A stretch of 32,427 nt of DNA, taken from NCBI GenBank assembly GCA_964630265.1, contig CAZVRW010000034.1, positions 1 to 32,427 on the forward strand. Direction: 5' to 3'. Positions 8,166 to 15,012 of the stretch are shown here, in pieces. The translations under genes were made by a program, and so were the position numbers. How positions within the stretch are numbered: the first letter of the stretch is position 1; each line of letters starts with the position of its first letter. The notes beneath the pieces are model-generated. The model saw nothing but the letters and a program-made list of their open reading frames with translations. It searched no databases and was not told where the DNA came from. The DNA is from CAZBWP01 sp964630265. GTDB taxonomy: Bacteria; Pseudomonadota; Alphaproteobacteria; Rhodospirillales; Defluviicoccaceae.

Positions 8166-8702
8166 ATGTTGTCTCGTTTCCCCATCACCATCGCCATCGC
8201 GGCGGTCGCGGTCGTCGTCGCTGCACCGCTCACGGCGCGTCCGGCGCTGGCCCAGGCCAACAACGTGTTCGCCTATCCGCTGGCCGGGCAGAACCAGGAA
8301 CAGCAGTCGCGCGACCGCTTTGATTGTCACCAGTGGGCCGTGCAGCAGAGTGGTTTCGATCCGTTTGCCGCGCCGCCGCCACCGCAGCAGACGCAGCAAC
8401 AGGGCGGCGGCACGATTCTCGGGCTCGGCCGCGGCGGCCTGTTCCCGGGCACCGGTCTGGCCGGGGATGCGGCGACCGGCGCCGGGCTCGGCGCGGCCGG
8501 CGGTGCGATCGCGGGCAGTCCCGGCAAGGGTGCGGCGATCGGCGCGGTGGGTGGCGCCGTGCTCGGCGGACTCAGCCGCGCGGGCCAGCCGTCGCAGACG
8601 GTGCCGAGCCAAAGTGCCCAAATCTACAACCAGCGTCGGGCCAGCTACAACAACGCCTTCGGCGCCTGCATGCAGGCGCGCAACTACAGCGTCCGATTCT
8701 AG
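8166..8702 (+). CDS. Glycine-zipper domain envelope protein
   Basis: A 178-residue exported protein. A signal peptide (LSRFPITIAIAAVAVVVAAP, cleavage after ALA|QANN) is followed by a conserved segment with one Cys (RDRFDCHQWAVQQSGFDP), a Pro/Gln-rich linker, and a glycine-zipper region (about residues 95-140) with repeated small-xxx-small spacing: GAGLGAAGGAIAGSPGKGA then GAVGGAVLGGLSR. A C-terminal helix contains YNNAFGACMQARNYSV. Glycine-zipper proteins associate with or insert into the outer membrane; the family is common in alphaproteobacteria, without a defined role. The start at 8166 has GGAGG seven to ten bases upstream. A perfect hairpin follows the stop codon directly. Confidence 0.87.
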   Translation: MLSRFPITIAIAAVAVVVAAPLTARPALAQANNVFAYPLAGQNQEQQSRDRFDCHQWAVQQSGFDPFAAPPPPQQTQQQGGGTILGLGRGGLFPGTGLAGDAATGAGLGAAGGAIAGSPGKGAAIGAVGGAVLGGLSRAGQPSQTVPSQSAQIYNQRRASYNNAFGACMQARNYSVRF

Positions 8703-8711
8703 TGGTTCGAT

Positions 8712-8738
8712 GCCAACGGATGAGCCGCATCCGTTGGC
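8712..8738 (+). terminator. Perfect 11-bp hairpin after the glycine-zipper gene
   Basis: GCCAACGGATG (8712-8722) and its exact complement (8728-8738) form an 11-bp stem with a 5-base loop, nine bases after the stop codon. There is no downstream T-run. It is likely a terminator or 3'-end stabiliser, and it argues against a DUF815 start upstream of it. Confidence 0.6.
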
Positions 8739-8883
8739 TGAGTCGCCCCCCCGGCGCAATAGCTTGGTGGGTCGACCGAGCCACTCGCCGGAAGCGGCGG
8801 CCGCGAGCGAAGCCCCCGCAGCCTTGACGTCACCTTCGGTGCGAGCATTCCCCACGCCAATGGAAGCTGGTAGCCTCGCGGTC

Positions 8884-9741
8884 ATGCGTGACGACGACCT
8901 CGTTGCCCTCGCCCGGCGTATCGCCGACGCGTGCGAGCGGCTGGCGCCACCGACGCCGCCTCCCGCCGATCTTAACGCCGCCGACGCCTTCGTCTGGCGG
9001 GCCGAGACCGGGCGTCTGGAACCGGTTGCCGCGGTCAACCGGCTCGACCTCGCCTTGCTGCAGGGGATCGACCGGCAGGCGGCGACGCTGCTGGAAAACA
9101 CCCGCCGGTTCGCGGCCGGCCTGCCGGCCAACAACGCGCTGCTTTGGGGCGCCCGCGGCACCGGCAAGAGCTCCCTGGTCAAGGCCGTACATGGCCGCAT
9201 CCTCGGCGATGCGCCGGGTGCCGTCGCCCTGATCGAGATCCACCGCGAGGACATTCCGTCCCTGCCGCGACTGTTGGCGCTGCTGCGGCCCTCGACGCGA
9301 CGCTGCCTGTTGTTCTGCGACGACCTCTCCTTCGATGGCCAGGATGCCGCCTACAAGTCCCTGAAGGCGCTGCTCGAGGGCGGCATCGAGGGGAGGCCGG
9401 ACAACGTCCTCTTCTACGCCACCTCCAATCGCCGCCACTTGATGCCGCGCGATATGATCGAGAACGAGCGGTCGACCGCGATCAACCCGGCGGAGGCGGT
9501 CGAGGAGAAGGTCTCCCTGTCCGACCGTTTCGGGCTCTGGCTCGGCTTCCACGCCTGCGACCAGGACACCTACTTCGCCATCGTCGAGGGCTACGCGGCC
9601 TACTACGGGCTCCCCGTCTCGGCGGCAACCCTGCGAGACCGCGCCCGGGCATGGGCCATCGGGCGCGGCGCACGGTCGGGCCGCGTCGCCTGGCAGTTCA
9701 TTCAGGATCTCGCCGGCGAACTCGGCCGGCCACTGGCCTAA
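8884..9741 (+). CDS. DUF815 family P-loop ATPase
   Basis: A 285-residue AAA-like ATPase of the DUF815 family. The Walker A motif is GARGTGKSS (residues 89-97), Walker B is CLLFCDDLSF about 60 residues later, and a sensor-like YATSNRRHLMP follows; SDRFGLWLGF lies in the lid region. The N-terminal 80 residues form the family's helical lead-in. The molecular role of DUF815 ATPases is not established; the chaperone-like fold suggests remodelling of a protein partner. Start choice is open: ATG 8884 is used, ATG 8860 is in frame, and neither has a good ribosome binding site. The reading frame stays open much further upstream but that part crosses a strong hairpin and has no conserved look. Confidence 0.85.
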   Translation: MRDDDLVALARRIADACERLAPPTPPPADLNAADAFVWRAETGRLEPVAAVNRLDLALLQGIDRQAATLLENTRRFAAGLPANNALLWGARGTGKSSLVKAVHGRILGDAPGAVALIEIHREDIPSLPRLLALLRPSTRRCLLFCDDLSFDGQDAAYKSLKALLEGGIEGRPDNVLFYATSNRRHLMPRDMIENERSTAINPAEAVEEKVSLSDRFGLWLGFHACDQDTYFAIVEGYAAYYGLPVSAATLRDRARAWAIGRGARSGRVAWQFIQDLAGELGRPLA

Positions 9742-9812
9742 CGACTCTTTGGCCCAGCGACTCACTGGCCTGACGCCGTCACTGGCTTGGCGACGCCGCT
9801 GACCCAACAGGC
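9731..9812. repeat. Degenerate ~16-17-bp tandem repeat across a gene junction
   Basis: Five imperfect copies of a unit like CACTGGCCTGACGCCGT can be aligned at 9731, 9748, 9763, 9780 and 9797. They begin in the last codons of the DUF815 gene, include its stop, and fill most of the space before the SDR gene. Copies differ by several bases, so this is an old or decaying array. Confidence 0.4.
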
Positions 9813-9829
9813 CCGGCAAAGGAGCACAG

Positions 9830-10561
9830 ATGTCAGAAAATCGGGTCGCACTGGTGACCAACGTTCGCCACTTCGTTGGCCTGCCCATCGCCCGGGAACT
9901 GGCGGCCCAGGGGCTGCGTGTCGTCTGCCACGACGCCAGCTTCGCCGATCCGGAGGTGTGCGCGGCGTTCGCCGCCGATCACGCGATGTTGAACGCGTTT
10001 CCGGAACGGGATGCCACCGACCTCGTCGGCCGCGCAACACAGGAACTCGGGCGTGTCGACGTGCTGGTCAACAACGACGCCTTTCCGGCGATCCGCGATC
10101 CCATCGAGGAGGCCGATGCCGCCGACTTCCGGGCGGCGGTGGAGGCCCTGATGATCCAGCCGTTTGCCATGGCCCAGGCGGTGGTGCCACAGATGAAAGA
10201 CCGCGGTTCCGGCAAGATCCTGTTCATCACCTCGGCGGCGCCGCTGCGCGGCCTGCCGAACTATTCCACCTACGTGGCCGCCCGCGGCGGCGCCAACGCG
10301 CTGGTCGTCTCCTTGGCACGCGAACTCGCGCCGAGCAACATCCAGGTCAACGCCATCGCCCCCAACTTCGTCGAGAGCCCGACGTATTTCCCGGCCGAGT
10401 TGCTGGCGGATGCGGAGGCGATGCGCAAGATTACCCGCCAGATCCCACTCGGCCGACTGGCCAAACCGGAGGAATTGGCGGCATTTGCCAGCTTCCTCAC
10501 CTCGCCGCGCAGCGATTTCATCACCGGACAGATCCTTCCGTTCGCCGGCGGCTGGGCCTAG
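9830..10561 (+). CDS. Putative halohydrin dehalogenase (SDR-related)
   Basis: A 243-residue Rossmann-fold protein related to short-chain dehydrogenases, but with the features of halohydrin dehalogenases, which convert vicinal halohydrins to epoxides plus halide and need no NAD(P). In place of the TGxxxGxG cofactor loop it has Thr10-x4-Phe15-x-Gly17 (VTNVRHFVG). The catalytic residues are Ser135 (ITSAAP), Tyr148 and Arg152 (STYVAARGG), i.e. S-x12-Y-x3-R, where dehydrogenases have Tyr-x3-Lys. Further stretches resembling HheC are CHDASF, DVLVNNDAF, EALMIQPFAM and AIAPNF. The start has AAAGGAG at ideal spacing. It lies 88 bases after the DUF815 gene in the same direction. A non-dehalogenating homologue is possible because the halide-site aromatics cannot be assigned with certainty. 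Confidence 0.82.
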   Translation: MSENRVALVTNVRHFVGLPIARELAAQGLRVVCHDASFADPEVCAAFAADHAMLNAFPERDATDLVGRATQELGRVDVLVNNDAFPAIRDPIEEADAADFRAAVEALMIQPFAMAQAVVPQMKDRGSGKILFITSAAPLRGLPNYSTYVAARGGANALVVSLARELAPSNIQVNAIAPNFVESPTYFPAELLADAEAMRKITRQIPLGRLAKPEELAAFASFLTSPRSDFITGQILPFAGGWA

Positions 10562-10607
10562 CCCGCCTTCCGCCTGCCACGCTGGTAATTATCGGCGTTG
10601 GCAGTGT

Positions 10608-10627
10608 GATCTCGCTTGCCAGAGATC
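10608..10627. promoter_or_regulatory. Inverted repeat upstream of the CoA ligase/transport operon
   Basis: GATCTC and GAGATC (10608-10613, 10622-10627) are exact 6-bp arms 8 bases apart, overlapping a second pair TGGCA/TGCCA. It lies in the 217-base space before the acyl-CoA synthetase. Size and position suit an operator, but such short arms also occur by chance. Confidence 0.25.
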
Positions 10628-10778
10628 GATAAGTATGGCTTTTTAGCGTCCAAACAGGCGCGTGGCGCTGGGGCCCATTCACCTGCTCCGGCACCAACAA
10701 ACGCGCGAAACGTAATCATCGGCTGCCCGCCCGGATGGCGGTTTGGCCGGGGTGCCTTGGGAGGCAAAGAACGTCGCC

Positions 10779-12914
10779 ATGACGGACCGCCCGGAGTCCG
10801 CCCCTGTTTTTGCGTCCGCGTCTGTTTCTGCGTCCGCGTCTGNNNNNNNNNNNNNNNNNNNNNNNNNNNNNNNNNNNNNNNNNNNNNNNNNNNNNNNNNN
10901 NNNNNNNNNNNNNNNNNNNNNNNNNNNNNNNNNNNNNNNNNNTGCGTCCGCGTCTGTTTCTGCGTCCGCGTCTGCGGCCGACACGTTTCCGAAACTGCTG
11001 ATGCACAATGCCCGCGAGCGCGGCACGTCTCCCGCGATCCGCGAGAAGGACTTCGGCATCTGGCAGACCTGGTCCTGGTCCGAAGTGGCGGAAGAAGTAC
11101 GCGCCATCGCCGCCGGGCTGGTGGCGATCGGCTTCAAGCCCGGCGACAAGCTGGCGATTATCGGTGACAACCGGCCGCGGCTCTATTGGGCGATCGTCGC
11201 CGCCCAGTGCGTCCGCGGCGTGCCCGTGCCCCTCTATCAGGACGCGGTCGCCGATGAAATGCAGTACATCCTGGAACATACCTCGGCGAGTTTCGCCGTG
11301 GTCGAGGACCAGGAGCAGGTGGACAAGCTGCTCGAGATCAAGGATCGTTGCGCCGACCTGCAGACCATCGTCTTCGATGACCCGCGCGGCCTGCGTCACT
11401 ACGATCAAAACTTCCTCTTCCCCCTCTCAACCGTCAAGGAAAAGGGCCTCGCCTACATGGCGGAGCACCCTGGTTTCCTGGATGCGGAGATCGCGGCCGG
11501 CTCGGCCGGCGACTTGGCCATTTTGTTGTACACGTCAGGCACCACCGGCAAGCCGAAAGGGGTGATGCTGAGTTTCCGCAACCTCATCGAGACGGCGCGC
11601 AACGGCATCGAATTGGAGGGGTTGACCGACAAGGAAGAGGTGCTCGCCTATCTGCCGATGGCCTGGGTCGGCGACAACATCTTCTCGTTCGCCCAATCCT
11701 ACGTCGGCGGCTTCTGCGTCAGTTGCCCGGAGAGCAGCCAGACGGTGATGACCGACATGCGCGAGATCGGCCCCACCTACTTTTTCGCTCCGCCGCGCAT
11801 CTTCGAGACGGTGCTCACCACGGTGATGATCCGGATGGAGGACGCCGACTGGCTCAGCCGCAGGATCTTCGCCTTTTTCATGCGCGTCGCCCGGCGGGCC
11901 GGCATCCCGATCATGGAGGGCCGGCCGGTGCCGGTCACCGATCGCCTGCTCTACTGGCTCGGCCGCTGGTTCGTCTATAAGCCGCTGATGGACACCCTCG
12001 GCTTCAGCCGCATCCGCGTCGCCTACACCGCCGGCGAGGCGATCGGCCCGGACATCTTCGATTTCTACCGCTCGCTCGGCATGAACCTGAAGCAGATCTA
12101 CGGCCAGACGGAAGCCGCGGTCTTCGTCACCATCCAGCCGGACGGCAAGGTCAAGGCCGATACCGTCGGGCTGCCGGCCGGTGGCGTCCAGGTCAAGATC
12201 ACGGAGAGCGGCGAGGTCATCTACAACGGCCCGGGCGTCTTCGTCGGCTACTACAAGAACGAGGCGGCCACCCGCGAGACGAAAACCGAGGACGGCTGGG
12301 TGCACACCGGCGATGCCGGCTTCTTCGACGCCGACGGCCAGTTGAAGATCATTGATCGCGCGAAAGATGTCGGCAAGCTTACCAATGGCGCCATGTTCGC
12401 GCCTAAATACTTGGAAAACAAATTGAAGTTTTTCCCGCACGTCAAGGAGGCGGTGACCTTCGGCCACGGTCGGGACTACGTGGCGGCATTCATCAACATC
12501 GACCTGGAGGCGGTGGGCAACTGGGCGGAGCGGCGCAACCTGCCCTATTCGGGCTATACCGACCTCGCCGGCCAGCCGCCGGTCTACGACCTGATCCAGG
12601 GGTGCGTGGAAAAGGTCAACGCCGACCTCGCCGCTGACCCGCACCTGTCGGGATCGCAGATCAAGCGCTTCCTCATCCTGCACAAAGAGCTGGATGCCGA
12701 CGATGGCGAGTTGACGCGCACCCGCAAGGTCCGGCGCGGTTTCGTCGCCGAGCGATATGCCGAACTGATCGACGCCCTGTATTCCGACCGGGATCACTGC
12801 CCCATCGAGGCGCAGATGACCTTCGAGGACGGCCGCACCGGCATCATCCGCGCCGACCTGCAGATCCGCGATTGCCAGCGGTTCGCGGCCGAACCGCTGC
12901 GCAAGGCGAGTTGA
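10779..12914 (+). CDS. AMP-forming acyl-CoA synthetase (long-chain type) with N-terminal repeat and assembly gap
   Basis: Activates a carboxylic acid to its CoA thioester via an acyl-AMP. After the repeat region the ANL fold is complete: DKLAIIGDNRPRLYWA, the P-loop YTSGTTGKPKGVML, IYGQTEA, GWVHTGDAGFFD, and the region IIDRAKDVGKLTNG...PKYLENKLKFFP typical of the large acyl-CoA synthetase/FadD15-like class. The start MTDRPESAPVF leads straight into an Ala/Ser/Val repeat interrupted by 100 N, so protein length is unknown; the frame is the same on both sides. GGGAGG lies 14 bases before ATG 10779. It heads a seven-gene co-directional block and its stop is 10 bases before livG, so it probably supplies the activation step for the imported substrate. 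Confidence 0.9.
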   Translation: MTDRPESAPVFASASVSASASXXXXXXXXXXXXXXXXXXXXXXXXXXXXXXXXXXASASVSASASAADTFPKLLMHNARERGTSPAIREKDFGIWQTWSWSEVAEEVRAIAAGLVAIGFKPGDKLAIIGDNRPRLYWAIVAAQCVRGVPVPLYQDAVADEMQYILEHTSASFAVVEDQEQVDKLLEIKDRCADLQTIVFDDPRGLRHYDQNFLFPLSTVKEKGLAYMAEHPGFLDAEIAAGSAGDLAILLYTSGTTGKPKGVMLSFRNLIETARNGIELEGLTDKEEVLAYLPMAWVGDNIFSFAQSYVGGFCVSCPESSQTVMTDMREIGPTYFFAPPRIFETVLTTVMIRMEDADWLSRRIFAFFMRVARRAGIPIMEGRPVPVTDRLLYWLGRWFVYKPLMDTLGFSRIRVAYTAGEAIGPDIFDFYRSLGMNLKQIYGQTEAAVFVTIQPDGKVKADTVGLPAGGVQVKITESGEVIYNGPGVFVGYYKNEAATRETKTEDGWVHTGDAGFFDADGQLKIIDRAKDVGKLTNGAMFAPKYLENKLKFFPHVKEAVTFGHGRDYVAAFINIDLEAVGNWAERRNLPYSGYTDLAGQPPVYDLIQGCVEKVNADLAADPHLSGSQIKRFLILHKELDADDGELTRTRKVRRGFVAERYAELIDALYSDRDHCPIEAQMTFEDGRTGIIRADLQIRDCQRFAAEPLRKAS
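10806..10974. repeat. 18-bp coding tandem repeat spanning an assembly gap
   Basis: The unit GCGTCCGCGTCTGTTTCT occurs nearly twice on the left (from 10812, with a partial degenerate copy at 10806) and nearly twice on the right (to 10974) of the gap. It encodes Ala-Ser-Ala-Ser-Val-Ser. The unit is a multiple of three, so copy number changes length but not frame. The number of copies inside the gap is unknown. Confidence 0.9.
10843..10942. other. Assembly gap, 100 N placeholder
   Basis: Exactly 100 N flanked on both sides by the same 18-bp repeat in the same phase. To join the repeats without a break the true gap must be 4+18k bases; 100 is not such a value, so the N count does not measure the real distance. 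Confidence 0.97.
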
Positions 12915-12924
12915 GGGGCCGCCC

Positions 12925-13713
12925 GTGGCCTATCACCGGACCATTGGCGACGTCATGCTGAGCGTCGACGCCATCTCGCTGAGCTTTGGCGGCGTGCGCG
13001 CATTGAGCGACGTCAGCTTCGACGTCCGCCGGCACGAGGTCCGCGCGATCATCGGCCCCAACGGCGCCGGCAAGAGCTCGATGCTCAACGTCATCAACGG
13101 CTTCTATCATCCGCAGCAGGGTACGATCACGTTCAACGGCAAGACCCGCAGCCAGATGCGCACGCACGAGGCGGCCCGTCAGGGGATCGCCCGAACGTTC
13201 CAGAACATCGCACTGTTTAAGGGCATGACCACCCTCGACAACATCATGACCGGCCGCAACACCAAGATGCAGTCGAGCTTGATCGCCCAGGCCCTCTATT
13301 GGGGGCCGGCGAAGCGCGAGGAAATCGCCCATCGCGAGGTGGTCGAGCGGATCATCGATTTCCTGGAGATCGAAGCGATCCGCAAGACGCCGGTCGGCCG
13401 GCTGCCCTATGGCTTGCAGAAACGCGTGGAATTGGGCCGGGCCCTCGCCGCCGAGCCCGAACTGCTGCTGCTCGACGAGCCGATGGCGGGGATGAACCTC
13501 GAGGAAAAAGAGGACATGTGCCGCTTCATCCTCGACGTCAACGACGAGTTCGGCACGACGATCGTGCTCATCGAGCACGACATGGGCGTCGTCATGGACA
13601 TCTCGGATTCCGTCGTCGTCCTCGATTACGGCCGCAAGATCGCCGACGGCACGCCGGACCAGGTGCGCGCCAACGAGGACGTGATCCGCGCCTATCTCGG
13701 CGTCGGCGAATGA
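12925..13713 (+). CDS. Branched-chain-type ABC transporter ATPase, LivG-like
   Basis: ATP-binding subunit of a hydrophobic amino acid/carboxylate uptake transporter. The 262 residues hold Walker A GPNGAGKSS (44-52), the LivG-typical ARTFQNIALF after the first helix, the signature LPYGLQKRVELGRALA (a variant of LSGGQ seen in the LivG group), Walker B LLLLDEPMAGM and the H-loop IEHDMGVVM. LivG-type proteins carry the longer loop between Walker A and signature seen here. GTG 12925 with GAGGGG seven bases upstream is preferred; ATG 12955 is a fallback. It follows the acyl-CoA synthetase after 10 bases and precedes the two permeases. Confidence 0.93.
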   Translation: MAYHRTIGDVMLSVDAISLSFGGVRALSDVSFDVRRHEVRAIIGPNGAGKSSMLNVINGFYHPQQGTITFNGKTRSQMRTHEAARQGIARTFQNIALFKGMTTLDNIMTGRNTKMQSSLIAQALYWGPAKREEIAHREVVERIIDFLEIEAIRKTPVGRLPYGLQKRVELGRALAAEPELLLLDEPMAGMNLEEKEDMCRFILDVNDEFGTTIVLIEHDMGVVMDISDSVVVLDYGRKIADGTPDQVRANEDVIRAYLGVGE

Positions 13714-13726
13714 GGAGACGGCGCCC

Positions 13727-13777
13727 ATGACGATCGCGCGACGCAAGCATCGGAGCGGGGAGCGAGCGGGTGTCTGA
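13727..13777 (+). CDS. Possible 16-codon leader ORF overlapping the LivH start
   Basis: ATG at 13727 with GAGGAG upstream opens MTIARRKHRSGERAGV and stops at 13775-13777, eight bases inside the LivH-like gene, whose start is GTG 13770. It could be a coupling leader that delivers ribosomes to the weak GTG start, or a chance ORF using the only strong Shine-Dalgarno in this 56-base spacer. No homologue can be expected at this size. Confidence 0.3.
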   Translation: MTIARRKHRSGERAGV

Positions 13778-15008
13778 GTGGCTGTTCTTTCTCGAGGTGC
13801 TGATCGGCGGCCTGTTGTCCGGGGTCATGTATTCGCTCGTCGCGCTCGGATTCGTGCTGATCTTCAAGGCCTCCGGGGTCCTCAACTTCGCGCAGGGAGC
13901 GATGGTGCTGTTCGCCGCGCTCACCTACGTCTTCCTGCTCAACTATGGCGTCGATGGCGCGATCTGGTCGTGGATGGGCGGGCTCGCGCTGGCGCTGACG
14001 GCCGTCGCCGGCCTCGTGCTGTTGCTGCGGCGGCGGCCGGCCGCCGGTGGCCGGTCGCTGCTGGAAGAGCGCGGCGTCGTCGCGGTGACCACGATCGGGA
14101 TCGTCATTCTCACCATCGTCTTCGGCGGCAGCATCGACGTCTGGCGGGCCGTCTTCATCGTCGGTCTCGCGTTCCTGGTGCTGGTGTTCGGGATCGGCGA
14201 CGCGCGCAGCGGCGTGATCGTGCTGTTGGTGCTGGCGGCCGCCTGTTTCCTGCCGGTCGGCGCCATCCTCGGCGGTGACACCTGGACCGTCGTGCGGGCG
14301 CTGCTGGTCACTTTGCTGGTGATGGTGCTGTTGGCGATGGCGATCGAGCGGGTGGCGCTCCGCCCTCTGGTCAACCAGGAGGCCATCATCCTGTTCATGG
14401 TGACCATTGGCCTCAACTTCTTCATCGAGGGCGTGGCCCAGGGCGTGTGGGACTCCAACGTCCACGCGCTGCCACTCGGCGTCCCTGATTTCCCCATGGA
14501 CTCCGTGCTGGAGGCCACCGGGCTCTACATCAGCCAGTTCGACGTCTTCGCCGCGGTCACCGCCGGCGTGCTGGTGGGCGTGCTCGCGGTGTTCTTCCAG
14601 AAGACGCGCACGGGGCGGGCCCTGCGCGCCGTCGCCGACGACCATCAAGCGGCGCTGTCCATCGGCATTCCGCTGAAGAACATCTGGGCAATCGTCTGGT
14701 CGGTCGCCGGCTTCGTTGCGCTGGTTGCCGGCATCCTCTGGGGCGCCAAGTTGGGCGTCCAGTTCAGCCTGTCGCTGATCGTGCTGAAAGCGTTGCCGGT
14801 GCTGATCCTCGGCGGCTTCACCTCGGTGCCCGGTGCCATTGTCGGCGGCCTGATCATCGGCGCCACCGAGAAGCTGTTCGAGGTGTTCGTCGGGCTGCCG
14901 TATCTCGGCGGCGGCACCGAGAGCTGGATGCCCTATGTGCTGGCGCTGGCCTTCCTTCTGTTCCGGCCGCAAGGCCTGTTCGGCGAACGCATCATCGAAA
15001 GGGTCTGA
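13770..15008 (+). CDS. Branched-chain-type ABC permease, LivH-like, extended
   Basis: Inner-membrane permease of the LivH family. At 412 residues it is well above the usual ~290-340. Residues 1-60 (GGLLSGVMYSLVALGFVLIF, GVLNFAQGAM) and about 180-412 (AIERVALRPL, GRALRAVADDHQAALSIGI, LPVLILGGFTSVPGAIVGGL, LFRPQGLFGE) are standard LivH. Between them lie about 100 extra residues with roughly three more hydrophobic segments (VAVTTIGIVILTIVFGG, RAVFIVGLAFLVLVFGIG, GVIVLLVLAAACFLPVGAIL). The start is GTG 13770 with GGGGAG upstream. The stop is four bases before the LivM-like start. Frame is open throughout, with no sign of an assembly error. Confidence 0.92.
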   Translation: MSEWLFFLEVLIGGLLSGVMYSLVALGFVLIFKASGVLNFAQGAMVLFAALTYVFLLNYGVDGAIWSWMGGLALALTAVAGLVLLLRRRPAAGGRSLLEERGVVAVTTIGIVILTIVFGGSIDVWRAVFIVGLAFLVLVFGIGDARSGVIVLLVLAAACFLPVGAILGGDTWTVVRALLVTLLVMVLLAMAIERVALRPLVNQEAIILFMVTIGLNFFIEGVAQGVWDSNVHALPLGVPDFPMDSVLEATGLYISQFDVFAAVTAGVLVGVLAVFFQKTRTGRALRAVADDHQAALSIGIPLKNIWAIVWSVAGFVALVAGILWGAKLGVQFSLSLIVLKALPVLILGGFTSVPGAIVGGLIIGATEKLFEVFVGLPYLGGGTESWMPYVLALAFLLFRPQGLFGERIIERV

Positions 15009-15012
15009 GGTC

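Noticed and set aside
8131..8883. N-terminal extension of the DUF815 protein upstream of 8860
   Set aside because: That stretch overlaps the glycine-zipper gene and a perfect hairpin, and is low-complexity Arg/Ser/Pro; no ribosome binding site supports it.
9830..10561. Degenerate, inactive SDR because Lys of YxxxK is missing
   Set aside because: The Arg at that exact position together with the altered N-terminal loop is the halohydrin dehalogenase pattern, not random loss.
10806..10974. CRISPR array at the gap-flanking repeats
   Set aside because: Units of 18 and 12 bp are directly contiguous without spacers and lie in coding frames; no cas gene is present.
11535..12797. 420-codon leftward open frame within the acyl-CoA synthetase
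   Set aside because: The product has shadow composition (His/Asp/Val/Arg-rich) and no motif; the plus strand has all ANL motifs.
13692..14972. 426-codon leftward open frame antisense to the LivH-like gene
   Set aside because: It is the complement of hydrophobic codons, giving a Gln/Asp/Glu/His-rich product; no start signal or family.
14935..15012. Longer start for the LivM-like gene
   Set aside because: The extra codons overlap the end of the LivH-like gene in another frame and encode no conserved sequence; GTG 15013 fits the family start.
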